From assembly GCF_051401765.1 (NCBI RefSeq), contig NC_135069.1:10642501-10706500 (forward strand): DNA of 64,000 bases, given 5' to 3'. The DNA comes from Calliopsis andreniformis. Lineage: Eukaryota > Arthropoda > Insecta > Hymenoptera > Andrenidae. Below, piece after piece: positions 12,821 to 25,640 of the stretch. Below the pieces are notes generated by a model. The model made no database searches. It worked only from the letters and a program-made list of their open reading frames with translations, and was not told the origin of the DNA. The translations under genes and the position numbers were made by a program. Positions within the stretch are counted from its first letter, which is position 1. The number at the start of each line of letters is the position of its first letter.

Positions 12821-13140
12821 TGTGGTAGCTAATCGCGTCTCGTATGCGTCCATCGGAATCGCGTCCGACGGTAGCACGATTTATCATGTTCGAGGGAGAT
12901 GCATATTTGTTACGAGACGGTGTCTCTTCCCGGCGAGGACGTGATCCGCGTTCGTGATTCGAATAAAGATCTCCGGCTTGTTGACTTCGTTTCCAGGGCG
13001 AAGCTCGTCTGGAATCGCGAACACGCTCCGAGAGAGAAAGGAAGACTGGCAGCCGCCTCTATCTCCCTTCCTGTTCCTTTTTCTGTCTCTCTAATAGTCC
13101 CGTGTAATCGGTGCACACTGCGATTCCAATGAACAGATTA
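12821..13140. repeat. GC-rich island, diverged copy B
   Basis: This is the partner of the block at 11581-11686, about 1.3 kb to its right and in the same orientation. The matching part is 12895-13002. The frame 12899-13132 is open but has no family resemblance and no clear splice borders. Confidence 0.4.
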
Positions 13141-13300
13141 TCTACTAAACGCCGTGAAATCCTTTTTTTACTATTCATTGTTAAATTACCTTACAATCTT
13201 CCTCGTACAACTAATTAACAGAATGTGGATAATTACGATGAGTGAAATTATTGGATTAAAGTGCAGTGATGCGAGATTCTTAAATGTAGAAATACTTAAT

Positions 13301-13501
13301 GTCTGACTAAAAGCTTATTCTACTGTTGGCAATAATAAAATCAGACCAGACACAGCAATGTGAGTAGAATGTTTTCTTAATAATACAATTAATTGTTTGG
13401 AAAAGAAGCTTTAAAAGCAAATTTGCAATTCCTTACTCTTTTTATTTTGGTGTGTACAATTACTTATTAAAATTTATGACACCTGAACAGAATTTCCTGT
13501 A
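13301..13501. mobile_element. Miniature inverted-repeat element, family 1 (copy 2, degraded)
   Basis: The left part carries GTCTGACT...GCTTATTCTACTG. The middle carries CAGACACAG and GAGTAGAAT. The right end (13471-13501) is a shortened version of the family terminus ending CCTGTA. It is the most degraded of the four copies. No coding capacity. Confidence 0.45.
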
Positions 13502-14170
13502 CTTATAGATTTGTATGAGAAAGAGATTTGAAGGATAAAAGACAAACCAGAAACTATTACATTGATTCTATGAAAATTATTCCATTTATTTCAGAAAGAG
13601 ATATTTATAAGATGACCTGATATTTTCTCCTTCTGATGCTCAGTTTTCTATTTTAATAACACTTTCACTTTAATAATTTACTACTAATCTTGATGTGCTT
13701 ATGAGCTCAGTATCTTAAAAAAAAAATTTACATTGACATAATTACTCAAAAGTAGGTATGTGTAACCTGATATACGATTTACAAAACTGTTTTAATTTGA
13801 TACACAACTGAATGTCACAAAAATAAAAAAAAGTGGATGTATGGTAACTATAATAATTATGAAGCAATCTATTACAATAATTCCTTTACTCATTCTGCTA
13901 ATGTTATAAGTTAGTTTGCAAAATAATAAACCAATTTATATTTTCCAAAAAAGTCCCTCCTCTCATCAGGCACATAAAAAAGGCTGAGTCATATAAGGAA
14001 AACAGATATGGTTAGATCTATAAATCACAAAGCGAGGTCCTTGGAGGTTCCCCAGCTCCAGCGAAAGATTGCATCTGTAGGACATGGGTTTCCAAGTTTG
14101 AGAAAATGGAATATTCATAAAAGTCTATCTCGCCTTGCCTTCGCCAGGATAATTACTTCTCCACAGAGTA
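13502..14170. other. AT-rich non-coding stretch
   Basis: I see no feature that I can support here. Confidence 0.45.
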
Positions 14171-14600
14171 TTTCGTAATCTCCGCCACGCGTTTAATCGG
14201 TAATTAAGGCTTAAGGTGATTCCCGCTCTTCCCCTTTCTTTTTCTCTCGGCTGCTGCGCCGCGGTCAGCCCACCGTCCTCCTCGCTCGTCCTCGAACGCG
14301 TCCACTCGATCCGAGTTATTCAACCGGCGTTACAATTTTTTTCTCGCGTGCCTTTACTAGGGCACTCATTAAGGAGCAGTCGGAGGGGCGAGTGGGGCCA
14401 ACTCGTAATTAGTGCAACTAACGAGGGACGCGCTTCTTGCGATGCGCGTACGCGCGTAATACCGGTGCATCTGCGCTGCTATGCCATCCATGATTCCCGA
14501 TTTTTCTGCCGCCTTGCTGCCTCTCTCCGCCCTTCGCCCTGCCTTTTTTTTGCTACGCCACTATCTGGCTACCTGACTTCGATGCTGTAACGATTCTATA
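14171..14600. other. GC-rich non-coding island
   Basis: This is a short GC-rich block containing the open frame 14216-14590. Its translation is rich in Ser, Leu and Pro, as random C/T-rich DNA gives, and no domain is recognised. Confidence 0.3.
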
Positions 14601-16050
14601 GCTTTTCATAGTGGGAATAAATCGAATCATTTATGCTACTAAAAGAAGACTTTTCCAGTTGAATCGTAGTGGCTGTGTGACTGTGAATTCTGTGAGTAAC
14701 GTCAGAAGGATGAATTACTGATACGAGGTATACAAATTTTGCATATTTTGTTTAAGACTAGCATAATGATCAGCATACTGCATTCACAGTTGTGTGAATG
14801 AAAAGAAAGTTTTGTAATAGATGTGAGACGTAGGTTTGTGATGATTATGATACAACAGGTCTACTTTGGAAATATTTTTATGGAAGAATAAATTATTACA
14901 TGAAAGTAACGTTGAAAGTATTGTAAAACGAAAGATAAATGAATGATCGAATCTACGAAACTTCTTTTTTGTTTTTAGAAAGGTTCTCTTTTCTCAGCCT
15001 ATAAAATACTTATAATGTATCAGTATAGTAGATTAGAGTTATTAAGGAATTAAAAAAAAAACCGAGTACCAACGTGAATGAATTACTGTACATTTGAATA
15101 TTAGCGATATTTCTAGCTTGTTTAGCATATTGCATATCTTAATGAACGATGAAGTCATTTGAATAATTAATCTAACGACTAGTCTACCGAAGACTGTGTT
15201 TAATTGTACATAATTTGAATAATTCTGTACATCAATTTCACGCTATTTGTAATTAAATGTTGTTAATACTGTGATTAGTATTCTATTGCTAGGATACTGG
15301 CATTATACTTTAACAATTCATTGGAAAACTTGTAAAGATTGATCAAAAATTATAAAACTGAAAATTTGTGATATCTTCTCTGACCCTTTCAGTCTTTAGT
15401 CACTTGTTCATTGAACTAAATTGGAAAATACTAAATATAATCAAACCTAAAAATTGGCTACATTTGATACTTGCAAATAGATTTTATTTCGTGATCAGTA
15501 CTTAATTTATTTAATATCTAAAATGTAATAAATTTAAAATTAGAATGTGTAATACGAAATAGGGAAGATGTATATATTAAATTATTATATTTTAATTATC
15601 GTTCCTAATTTCAAATGTATTGGTTCAAAGCAGTAGAAATGTATTAAAAATAGAGTTGAAAAATTATGTGCAAAATCATATGTAAATGTTTATATAATAA
15701 ATAACTAACCCTACTACGTGAAAACCTTATATGAAACAATATTTATACTAACACGTCATTATAAACACAGCTAATTAACTATTAGTGTCTAATATCAAGT
15801 AATCAAAAATGTAAATATCAATAACAGCTGCTTCACTTTTTTCTCACAATTAAGGAAACTTATAAGTAATAACAAATTACGATGGGAACAAAAAATGTTA
15901 TGTCTTCTCAGAGATAAACTAATCTTAAGTGATATTATTTATGGGATAATTTAATAGTTAACATGTCTCTTTGATTCTCACAATTAAATTATAAAAAACG
16001 ATTCTTTCAATCCTTACGCATATCATACGACTTCTCTCTTGCGCCATACA
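14601..16050. other. AT-rich non-coding stretch
   Basis: No exon, RNA gene or repeat was recognised in this interval. Confidence 0.5.
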
Positions 16051-16870
16051 TCTAAATACAAGACATACCTTCGATCAAAGATAAAACATGCTAAAAGCTC
16101 TTTCCAGGAAACCAACGAATTAAATTACTCCGCGATTTTCGTAACCACTAGGCGATTCGGAAGATACATATTTCTCATACATATTTTTCCCAAGGAAAAT
16201 CTTACTCCCGTTTCACCAGAATTCCATTTGCGGAAACGACCTTCTTACGCAACGAGTGTTCGCGAGTTTTACTCGAGACACCGAAAGTCAACGAACAGTC
16301 GACGAACGCGGGCCAGAGAAGAATTAAGACCCGAAGCCAAATTCGATGCAGCTTCGATCAGGCTCCACTCCTTCGAAAGGGTCCCTGGGCCGTTCCACCT
16401 GTTCTTTTTTCTCCCATCTCGAGTGCTATCTCTTTTAAAGGGTTCAACATATACGAACGCTTCTAGTCTAACCGGTCCACGGACACAGCGATGCCACCGT
16501 GTTCACGGCATGGTCGAAAAACACTATGGTGCTGCGCGCGTGGAACAAGGAGGCCGCTCCGTAAACGACGGAGAGGAGACAACCAACGTACCCGGGAGAA
16601 TTATTTATGGTGGTTGATAGAGACGCGGGTTCGAGGCAACGTTGTCTACGAGGCAACAGACCCACGCACTGGCATTCCTGCCTCCTTCCATTCTGCACCG
16701 TACTGTCCCGCTTCCCCTGCAGTTTGGTCCTCTTCTTCTTCGCCTTGCCTTTCTTCTTCTTTTCTTGCCGGCCAACTTTATCCTGCTCGGCTCGCTCGTC
16801 ATTCTCCACCTTCTTGGACACATTCGTTCGACATGGTCCTCTATGCTCAAGTGTGACGAGTTGATGGGAA
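16051..16870. other. GC-rich island, open on both strands
   Basis: Several long frames overlap on both strands (16039-16617 plus, 16468-16887 minus). Their translations are Arg/Ser-rich and unlike any family I know. The C/T-rich tract at 16730-16770 and high G+C explain the openness. A genuine exon cannot be excluded but nothing supports one. Confidence 0.3.
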
Positions 16871-17820
16871 GGATTTTCTGGAATCAATCAACCTCGGATA
16901 GCTTATCTGATAAAGTTAACTACGTGGATCTTTGGCATCATAAATGCGAGCTGTTATATCGGTGTTTTATGAATTGTCTGTTAGATTGTGGTGAACTTTT
17001 TTGGTGGATAGGATTAGGGATTAGTAGAGATTTGGCGTGGAACTTGTATGGAAGCTTGTAGCTGTTATGTGGTTTCTTGCTTTAACTCTTTAGTTACCGC
17101 TGCAGTAGTTTAGAGCGTGTAGAACATTGTAAGACCGGAATTACGGTGTTCAGCTATAAATTTAGAAAATTATAAGGCTCTCCCATTAGGACCGCAGGCT
17201 ACAAAGAGATTAAGATTTCTTCAATAATTCAACCTCTTGAATTAATCCTTGAATGCCATCATCAGGGTAATACATACAATCTTTGCTTGCTATATATACA
17301 GAGTAAATACTCAGTAATTGTCACCTTGAATAGAACCTAATAAACTTTCATCAAAAATTCTTAATGTGTATAATATATCTGGAGCCAGAATGTATTAAAT
17401 CTACTGTTCTTCCATGTAATTTAATACACTTTTGCTTTGAGACCCAGATATAGAAGCAAGCACACTATATCATCATTGTGGTGAATTTTGGTATACTTTA
17501 AACCCACAAATTTTAGAGTAGAGCCTTAACTTTAAGCTAAATTCATAAAAAGTATCGATGATTGAATCAGTGTCAGTTTCTGGGTACTTTTCCCTAGCTA
17601 TGTGATCTATTTTAAGATATCATTTTCGCTACTGGTAGTCACACAATTAGCGGTACTAGTCATTATGATTGTTCCAATAATATTAAAACAAAATTCGAGT
17701 GAAATGAAATTTGAAGTAAAACGATAGGGTTAAGTACTCTTGCACGCGGCGTATGTAAAAACTACTACCAAAAATAAGATTTTAAACTAATAATGGAAGA
17801 GGTAATCACTTTCCATGAAC
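16871..17820. other. AT-rich non-coding stretch
   Basis: It holds the family 2 element at 17374-17452. I see nothing else. Confidence 0.45.
17374..17452. mobile_element. Snap-back miniature element, family 2 (copy 2)
   Basis: It begins TATATCTGGAGCC and ends GAGACCCAGATATA, giving an imperfect foldback. The interior GTATTAAATCTACTGTTCTT aligns with the copy at 9346-9428. No coding capacity. Confidence 0.55.
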
Positions 17821-18310
17821 ATCCAGCGTACAAGGTTACCCAGAAAAAGTGAAATATCCTGGTTACGTCCTGTTATTGACCCTGATTTCATCCTCTGGAC
17901 CATCGGCTCAGCGAGACCCTCCCGACAGAAACGTGGTTACTTTTTGTCCGTGCTAATTGCGAGACACCTCCCTATGTTTTCCTGCGCTTAACGACCAGGT
18001 GAACACCTTCCTCGTTTGGTCGTGTGTGTGTGCGTCGCAGTACATAATGCTAGTCTGAGGAGTGCACTGCGTGTAACGTATAAACTCCACGGTTGCATTG
18101 AAAATCGCGATCCTCTCACCTGCTCCCTAAAATGCAAACACCTTTTCAGGAAAAACTGGAATTTGGCTAATTGTTGGTCGAGTATTAGCCTGGCCCACCG
18201 AGAGTAGACTTTTACGACGCATGAACATCACGATGGCTTCTTTCTTAGGATAGGCTCCCATTGGTCACCCTTTCGCTTCAGGCTCTGCGTGGATGAGCAG
18301 AATTTTTTGT
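17821..18310. other. GC-rich non-coding island
   Basis: This is a moderately GC-rich block without a recognisable exon. It is a candidate regulatory block on composition alone. Confidence 0.25.
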
Positions 18311-19440
18311 TGCGACGCACCTGCCAGCAAAATAAATAAGCGAATGTATGTAAGATAAAGTCGTGGTAATTATAAATTATATAATTATACTGAGAAGAAT
18401 TTGAGGATTCTGTTTTACTTGTACAGAGTACTCTCGTTATAAACTTGTGGCACTGTTTTGCTACTTCTTATTCGATAAATGAATAATTCACGCATGAGGT
18501 AACCTTAAGAGTATGGCTCCTACATTTTACAAGGTTATTACTTGTAATAATTGCGAACTGACGTTGCACACATTTTATAATTTTTAAAATAGGTAATCGT
18601 ATTATGTATCAATGACATTGAATTTTAAATTTAATTCAATTTCGAATTGTATCAAATCTTCTCATTAAATTTGAAAAGAAAGCATTCAATATAAGTTTCA
18701 AAAATAATAATTTACAATTCAAAAAAAGCAGGTATAACTGTGTAGTATGGAGAATCATAAGTGTAACTGCGAATCGACTGGACAAAACAAAACTGGAGCT
18801 CCATATTCTTATTTTGTCACGTGAAAACACTTTTTTATCTTTCGTGCGATGAGGTGATAATGTTCTTCATAAGCAACGGGGCCTGGACTGCTGAATGGCG
18901 TTTTTGCGTGCAACTTTGTTGGAGGAAACATCTGCTGTTTCGGTTCATAAAGTGCCCGAGATTGGCGGGCCTTTCATGATTACGAAGAAAATGGAGGGTC
19001 TAAATTGTAAATTACGACTCACGTCGAAAGGTTTAAATGTATTAAAAAAAAGAAAGTTGATCTTGAAAACAGGGATACACATTTTATATTAGCAATAATC
19101 AGCTAATAAAACTGCCATATTAAATGGAAGTGGAAAATTGTTATCACGGTTGAGCAAAGTAATTCTTCCGTGACCGAACACGAAGTTGCCTTCTCAGCAA
19201 CACAGCTATCAAACTAAATCATCTTTCTTATATTTTATTTTTCAGAATAATTTTTCAAAATGCACATGCATTAAAATCACTGACATCGCTAATTCCCTTA
19301 TAAATTAGAACATCATAAATCTTCCACAGTACATTCATAAATCCCAAATGCAATCTCAATTGCAAGAATATTTTTTTTGTACTCAAAATGTACACATCCA
19401 CCGGAAGAAATTCTATTGTTAAATTTATTATCACTCTAGT
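18311..19440. other. AT-rich non-coding stretch
   Basis: The stretch is AT-rich with a small GC-richer patch near 18850-19000. I see nothing I can name. Confidence 0.4.
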
Positions 19441-19990
19441 GAGTGCCCATAGCTCAATGTTCCTGCCCTCGAAGGATCCTCCAGGAATCCTCCCCTCCCG
19501 GTAAATGGAGAAGCACAAGCAGCTCGGCGAGAGTTCCCCGCGAGCGTAATAACTTAATTACGTGATGCCGTGGCTGGATAACGTTTGGGTGTTGAGCGTG
19601 GGGGCCACGGAGGTTAAGGTGGGCCCACAAACTTTTCGTACGACGCATCAGGCGAGTGGGGATCGGCGGGCCAGGCGAATGGGCCAGGGACGAGGAAGGG
19701 TTTGGGCGCGGACTGGATTGTGGGTACTACGAGAAGCGTAGGCGTCTTGCTCTTTGGCCCGCGGGAGATTTTTTGTGGGGCGGACAGAGCCGCATTCTCT
19801 TATTTATTGCCCGGAATATTAAGTTACCCACGTTACCACGGGGCACCGTGAGGCCCTCATGGATCCTAACCACCAGCACAGCCGCTAGTGACGGCCACTC
19901 GATCCCCCCTCCTCTGCGAGTTCCCGAGCAATTTAATCTTACGGAACTTGTAATCGTTTAAAAAATCGGTGTCACGATTCGACGCCTTGT
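19441..19990. other. GC-rich non-coding island
   Basis: This is a sharply bounded GC-rich block in AT-rich surroundings, with several G-runs on the plus strand between 19590 and 19800. No coding or RNA gene signature is recognised. Confidence 0.3.
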
Positions 19991-20629
19991 ACTTCACTGG
20001 TACACGGAAATACTTGTTTCTTTCGCTGAGTAGAAAACTACTCTAATCTGAGTTTAGCTGAAGAGGAGTTTAATATACGTTAATGTTGACAATATGAATC
20101 ATACATAATTGAATCAGTGTAGTAGGTTTCAGGTAATTAGTTTGGTAAATTAGTTACTAACAGTATCAGATGATATTAAACACTTGGTAAATTAATGTAT
20201 GCTTGACAACTGGTGGATTGAATTTTCAAGGATAGCATGAGACCAGGTGAAGGCTTCTTAATTTTGTTAAATTAAAGATGTTTCCACGTAACAAGTCACT
20301 ATAAGTTATATCTGTGTGACACTAAATATGATAATATTGTTTTGGAATCTTCTCTTCTGACCAATAAGGCCAAGCATTATAACATGAGTACTCTGAGGAC
20401 TAGAAACTAAAACTAGACTATACACCAACAATAGACAAGTCACCAATTGTGAGCTATGTTCTTAGATATTTGACACGCAGCTTAGAACACCAAACATGAA
20501 TACAGCTTCCAATGACTCAACTTGGCACAAATTGCTACAGCAAATTTGATCAGTTGAAGGTTCGAGCCAAGTTAGGTACAGGTCACTGAAAGTCCCTCTA
20601 ATTTATAAAGATACATTTACATTGTTACG

Positions 20630-21720
20630 AATGCCGTAAGTCACGAAAAGAGTTCATTATTCGGACCCCGCACCGAGCGTCTCCCTCGCTTTATCTTCGT
20701 CCCTCTTTTTCGAGATTGCGACCCGTGGGGCATGCTGTGTGTGCCCCTCGCTGGCTTTCTCGAGAGGGTACCTCGGCAAGTATCGTGGAAGAGAACGAGG
20801 GGGAGGCTCTATCGTGCATCAGGGATCTAAATTGATTTTAGATCCCAGGAACCGATTGGGCCGCGGCGAGAGTAGCTTCGCGTTAATTAAGAGAGCCGTG
20901 CTGCTGTCTCAATAAAGCTGCATCCTTGAATTACGAAATTATGATGGGAGCTGATGCTGGCTAACCGATATCAGGAATCTTCGCTCGCGGTGCTTCCAGA
21001 TTACGTTCGGTTGCTGAACGATCGCCCTGAACCGCTCGTCCTTCGAAGATGGAAATCAATTTGCATTTCCTGGCGGATCGTGCGAGCGAGTCAGCGTTTA
21101 AGGCACCATGCGAAAACACAATAATCATAGTTGCTGTTAATCAGGGATGTTGACGATGAATGCAAAGTTAGAAGCAAGGAGCCCCATGCTGAGCGGGAAC
21201 ACGGGCAGATAGCGCATCAGAGTCACAATGGAAACAATGTACAATTCAGATTGGCGGAGGTAAAATGAAACTGTGTTTTTTGCGTACGTATACAGAAGGG
21301 AGGACCACTACGGAGCAGGTATACTACTCGCGCTAAGGTCGAAATACGAAGCAAAAAGAGGTGGAGGCTGAAGCGAGGGGACCAGGGTTCGCAGCCTGTT
21401 TCGGTCGTTCATAAATCCTCCACCTTGGATCCAACCTCCCTCTTCCACCTCTCCTCCCTTGCGCCTTGCCTTTACACGCACGCACGCAGACAAGTAGAAA
21501 TTTAGTCGCGCGCACACCAATCTCCCTTACGTTTTTATCCAATTTCTTATCCCTCTCTGGCCCCCTCACGGCTGCGCCATTATGCTTCTCGTCCCTTCAT
21601 TTGTTTCCCAGTTTCTTCCTGTCGGGGCACCCTTTTTCTCTCGACGAAGGTACCCAGGGGGAGGTCACCCACGCAGATTTAATATAGAAACGCGTAAACA
21701 CGCGGTTTCCTGAAAAATCG
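20630..21720. other. GC-rich non-coding island with small perfect palindrome
   Basis: This is one of the longer GC-rich blocks. It includes a perfect 10-base inverted repeat with arms 20822-20831 and 20837-20846 (GGGATCTAAA) and a five-base loop. Frames on both strands at 21308-21687 are open because of the composition and are unlike known proteins. Confidence 0.3.
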
Positions 21721-22079
21721 CTGAGAAGCTTGGAGTCCTCGCTAATGAATTGTATCGTAAAACGAACTTTTTTCTTGCGTGAAAGAATTTTTGATAACAT
21801 CTAGCAGTTTTTTGCTACGAACAGATGTATAATGCATACTGTATCTTCATTTGTCAGAGGCAACTTCAGTTTCAGATTTTTTCAGAGCTTAGCTTCAGGA
21901 TTGAAATCCAGCCACTCAACTTCACATAGCAAATGTTAGCTGATATTTTCTGTAGGTGCAAAAGACAAACGTAAAAGTACATTTTAAATAGAAATTTAAT
22001 TTCAATTTATCACTTCCACTCTAGAAGATCCACCAACTGCACCCTCGTCTGATGCGAAAAAGGCATCATAAAACCCTGT

Positions 22080-22640
22080 CTAAATTACACGACGCCATCG
22101 AACGTATTCAATTTGAAAGGGTACTTTGCCAGCCAGCAAGCAATGCGTCCAGGGTTGATCCGCCCCTGGTGCGATCGGGCAGGTTGCATTAGACGCACAT
22201 AGGTGCCCACAGAGCCTGTGATGTGTTGGTGCACTTCGTGGTAGAAGGTGGTGGAGGTGGAGGTGTGTCGACAATCAAGATTACGTGGGCGGATACACGC
22301 GCAACCCAGCGCCGGCGGCCTGGCTGCCCTGTCCCGCTTCTTCGTCGTGCTTGTCTTCTTCTTCTTTGCCTTCTCCTTCTTCTGTTCTCGTCCTCTCTTT
22401 CATCCCCCTCCAGTTGGCTCGCGATGTTTTGCATCGTCTCTCGCTGCCTACACTATTTACAATTCCCACAGCATAACGTGTAAGTGTACTCATCAGTTGC
22501 ACACTTTAGAGATACTCTAGATCACTCTCCCTCTCGCTGCGATCAGTTCTCCGATTAACCCGCATCTTTGGCCACGGAAAATCTGCTGAAGCTGATGCTT
22601 CGGGGATCTTGCAATGGATTTGTAATCGCTTTATGATTGG
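22080..22640. other. GC-rich non-coding island
   Basis: It contains a GGTGGAGGT simple stretch at about 22245-22265 and a C/T-rich stretch at 22340-22400. These open frames on both strands, and none of the translations is recognisable. Confidence 0.3.
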
Positions 22641-23690
22641 TGGTAGCGATCGATAGTGGATCTGGGTTTAGGATATTTGGGAGATTATGACATGAGTGAG
22701 GTTTGAATACATCTCAGATGATGTAGTGGCTGTATAATATTAACTTATCTGATGAATAGTATTATTGATTTTACACTTTATCTCAACAGATTAGGTATCA
22801 TTTATAAAGGGATTGAATAATTTTGTTATCTGGATGATAGAGAATGATCTTAGGAAACAATACTGTGCCTAAGTTAATAATTAACCTGAAGAAGGTAAAG
22901 TGTCTGTATTACATGTAAAGGCTAAGATGGTAGTATATAAGTCGTTAATTATAACACATTTAGGGTAGAACGAAAGCTATACCTAATGCAACATAGTAGG
23001 ATTGTGTTGATCTATTAGAAGAAGGTGATTTATAATAAAATGAATGAGTTAAAGAACAAAAACCACAGTCTGAGATATTTGATCCCAACGTATTGTTCTG
23101 TGTATCTTGCATATCTGGAGTCCAAAGCCAAAGTATATTATGTCCACTTGCTTTCTGTGTGGCTTAATAGATACTCTTTAGCTCTGGGATCTGGATATAG
23201 CTTTGAGATTATTTGAAAATGCCTAATTTTGATAAATAGAAAATCCCAAAAGTTCTTAATTTATATAAATTATCCAAAAACATTTCTCGAGTTAAATATT
23301 AGAAGCTGAATTAATAGTATCACCTATTTGGGACAAACGATAAACTCAGTAATATAAGTGATTGTTAAAACAAATATCTCAATAGACACTGTGAAATATT
23401 TTGGAACCTTTTGCCACGTTTGTCTCGAAAAAGACAAATACTGTAATATCATCGTACCAGCTTAATCTTGGATGGAAGCAGTCTTACAGTCAATTGAATG
23501 CTTAGAATTTTGTAGGCAGATTAGAGGAATTAAAATCACAGTACGAATACCTCAATTATCTCTAGGCCTACATTTGCACTGTTTAATAATGCGAAACCTA
23601 ATCTACCCCCAATCTCAGAATATTACAGAAGACATCACACTGCAGACCCTATTTTGAGTATTTCTACCGCACAGCACAGTCATTCATCAC
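22641..23690. other. AT-rich non-coding stretch
   Basis: It holds the family 2 relative at 23111-23200. I see nothing else. Confidence 0.45.
23111..23200. mobile_element. Snap-back miniature element, family 2 (copy 3)
   Basis: The left arm 23111-23140 (ATATCTGGAGTCCAAAGCC...) pairs with the right arm 23166-23200, which ends GGGATCTGGATATAG. The right flank (GAGATTATTTGAAAATG) also resembles the flank of the copy at 9346-9428, so the mobile unit may be longer than the foldback. No coding capacity. Confidence 0.55.
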
Positions 23691-24190
23691 ATCCCAAGAT
23701 ACTGAGCAATCGATCCAGATTGTGCAAGCTCTCTTTCCTCAGTGTTATTCGCTAATTGGTTCCTTCGTTAATTCTGTCAAGACCAGTGAAAATCAACAAC
23801 GCTTCGGCTTCTATATAATGATCGGCAGTGTTACGGTCTATCAAGCTTCAGAATCGCTCATAAAATACGACGTAGTGCGCAACGTTCATGGTAACTAGAT
23901 ATTACTCACCTTTCAACGTGATCGCTCGTTATATCGTCGATCGACCAGGTTTCTGATATTAGTCGTTGCACAAGGCGAAGCTCCATTCATGCTAGAAAAT
24001 GCCAGTACGAGTTCGAAGATCGTGTGGCGTAAGCTAATCATACTAATTAGCGAGTGTTCAGTGTTGAGCAGCGGCAACAATAAATCAGCTTACTTTACGA
24101 TCGGGGAAATTTTCGAACCGGTAGTATGCGTGACATTCAACCAAGTTGAATGTCTACTTAAATGCGAGCGTTCTACATAATTTCTGAAAG
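23691..24190. other. GC-richer non-coding block
   Basis: This is a moderately GC-rich block with no exon I can support. Between 24190 and 24660 the sequence returns to AT-rich with an imperfect foldback at about 24544-24670. Confidence 0.25.
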
Positions 24191-24659
24191 TTATAGTAAA
24201 CGAAATGAAATATTCTGGTTAGGACAGTGGTAATTTGAAAATTATGGTTGAAGGTACTTATTTGCATATTTATTGATTATGGGTGTCACTTTATGAATAC
24301 GTTTCTAACCAGTGATAACTATAATACTAGGGTCTCTCAAGTCTCGCTGAGTTAGTGACCAAAAAATAACACATGCTTCTGGAAACTCCAAATATTATTT
24401 AATTATATGCAACGTCGTTCATAAATAAAAGTCTATCCAATCTATAGCAAATGTAACTGCAAACCTATAATGAGGAAGGACTGCACGAAAGAAAAATGTT
24501 AAACAAAAGTTATTGAAGTCTCTTATAGAATTTACCAAAGTACTCTAACAAGTCTAAGTGTTATAGAATTAGTAGGAATCGACTTTCTAGATTTAACAAA
24601 GCTGTTCTTATTGTAGTCAAGCTACCCTTGTCAATTTGGTAAAGTTCTATAACAAATTC

Positions 24660-25640
24660 TACTTAGGAGACTTTGCAAGATCTGCATGACCATTTTTCTC
24701 GCTTGTAATCGCACCAATCGTTTCGATTATCCTGGTACTTCTAGAGTCCAGCATGCCAGCAACTCTGTCCTTCCACGATCGCCACAAATACACCCACCAT
24801 CCTCCTGCGCCAAGAGAACGTAGAAGGAAGGAATCGGTCGAGCAAAGGAGACGAATCATTCAGCTGATTCACCGCGGTGATGCTGACGCCAGCATCACTT
24901 CGAATCGGCGACACCCCGACAGGCAACAAAATGCGTGTAACATCGTCCCCGGAGAGCTTTCTATTCGCCTTGGGTCGCGTCCGTCTCCGAGAACTGGTCC
25001 AATGATACAGCAACGTTATCTGGCTATCATCTTGCTCTCTCCTCACCTTTCCGCGGCAAAAGGACTCTCGGGATAAATTCATGAGCGCGATGTCCTCCCG
25101 AGCACGTAGCGGCCTCGAGGAGCCCGGCATGTAAATGTAAAGAGGGCTTCGCGCGCGCGAAGGGAACGAGCCGAGTGCATTTTATTAGCGCGAGCGAGAA
25201 AGGGGGCGGCGGCGAAGAGAAGAAGGAAGAGGTCGATACCGCGGTCGCAGCAGCGGCGGAGGGCCAGGGAACGGAGGATCTTGTAAGCTCGCGCTCGCGT
25301 CGACCTTGCTTCGCGCGAGCACACGCGGCGCTATTACCACGCTGTTCGCGCGACGTCAGCCACGCTGCTGCATCCGATCGCGGGGAAATTAACGACGACG
25401 CGTCAATCCTCCAACTCCGAGTTTGCATCCGTTCCAATGCTCGTCGATATTTCACTCTCTAGCACGCGATCTGGGTGTCGTCCTCATCGCCTGTCACTTC
25501 AAACCGCTTTCGAAACTAGCATCGACTGGGATTATATGCCGCAAGGGTAGTCTTGGGGATCGTGGTGTCCTTGGAATTTCTTGGAAATGCAGTCAAATCA
25601 ATGATGCGCTGGGTGACTGTTAGACAGCGGATCTTTATGC
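24660..25640. other. GC-rich, CpG-containing non-coding island
   Basis: The most CpG-dense part is about 25080-25420, with GCGCGCGCG near 25152. Overlapping frames on both strands are explained by composition. It could be a CpG-type promoter or enhancer region. Nothing in the sequence decides this. Confidence 0.3.

Noticed and set aside
20555..20600. GGTTCGAGCC word resembling a tRNA T-arm
   Set aside because: No acceptor, D-arm or anticodon stem can be fitted around it. Similar TTCGA words at 4430, 16627, 33367 and 62563 failed in the same way.
24544..24670. Imperfect foldback with TGTTATAGAA arms
   Set aside because: The match is about 24 of 30 bases in AT-rich DNA with no clear ends. It is too weak to call an element.
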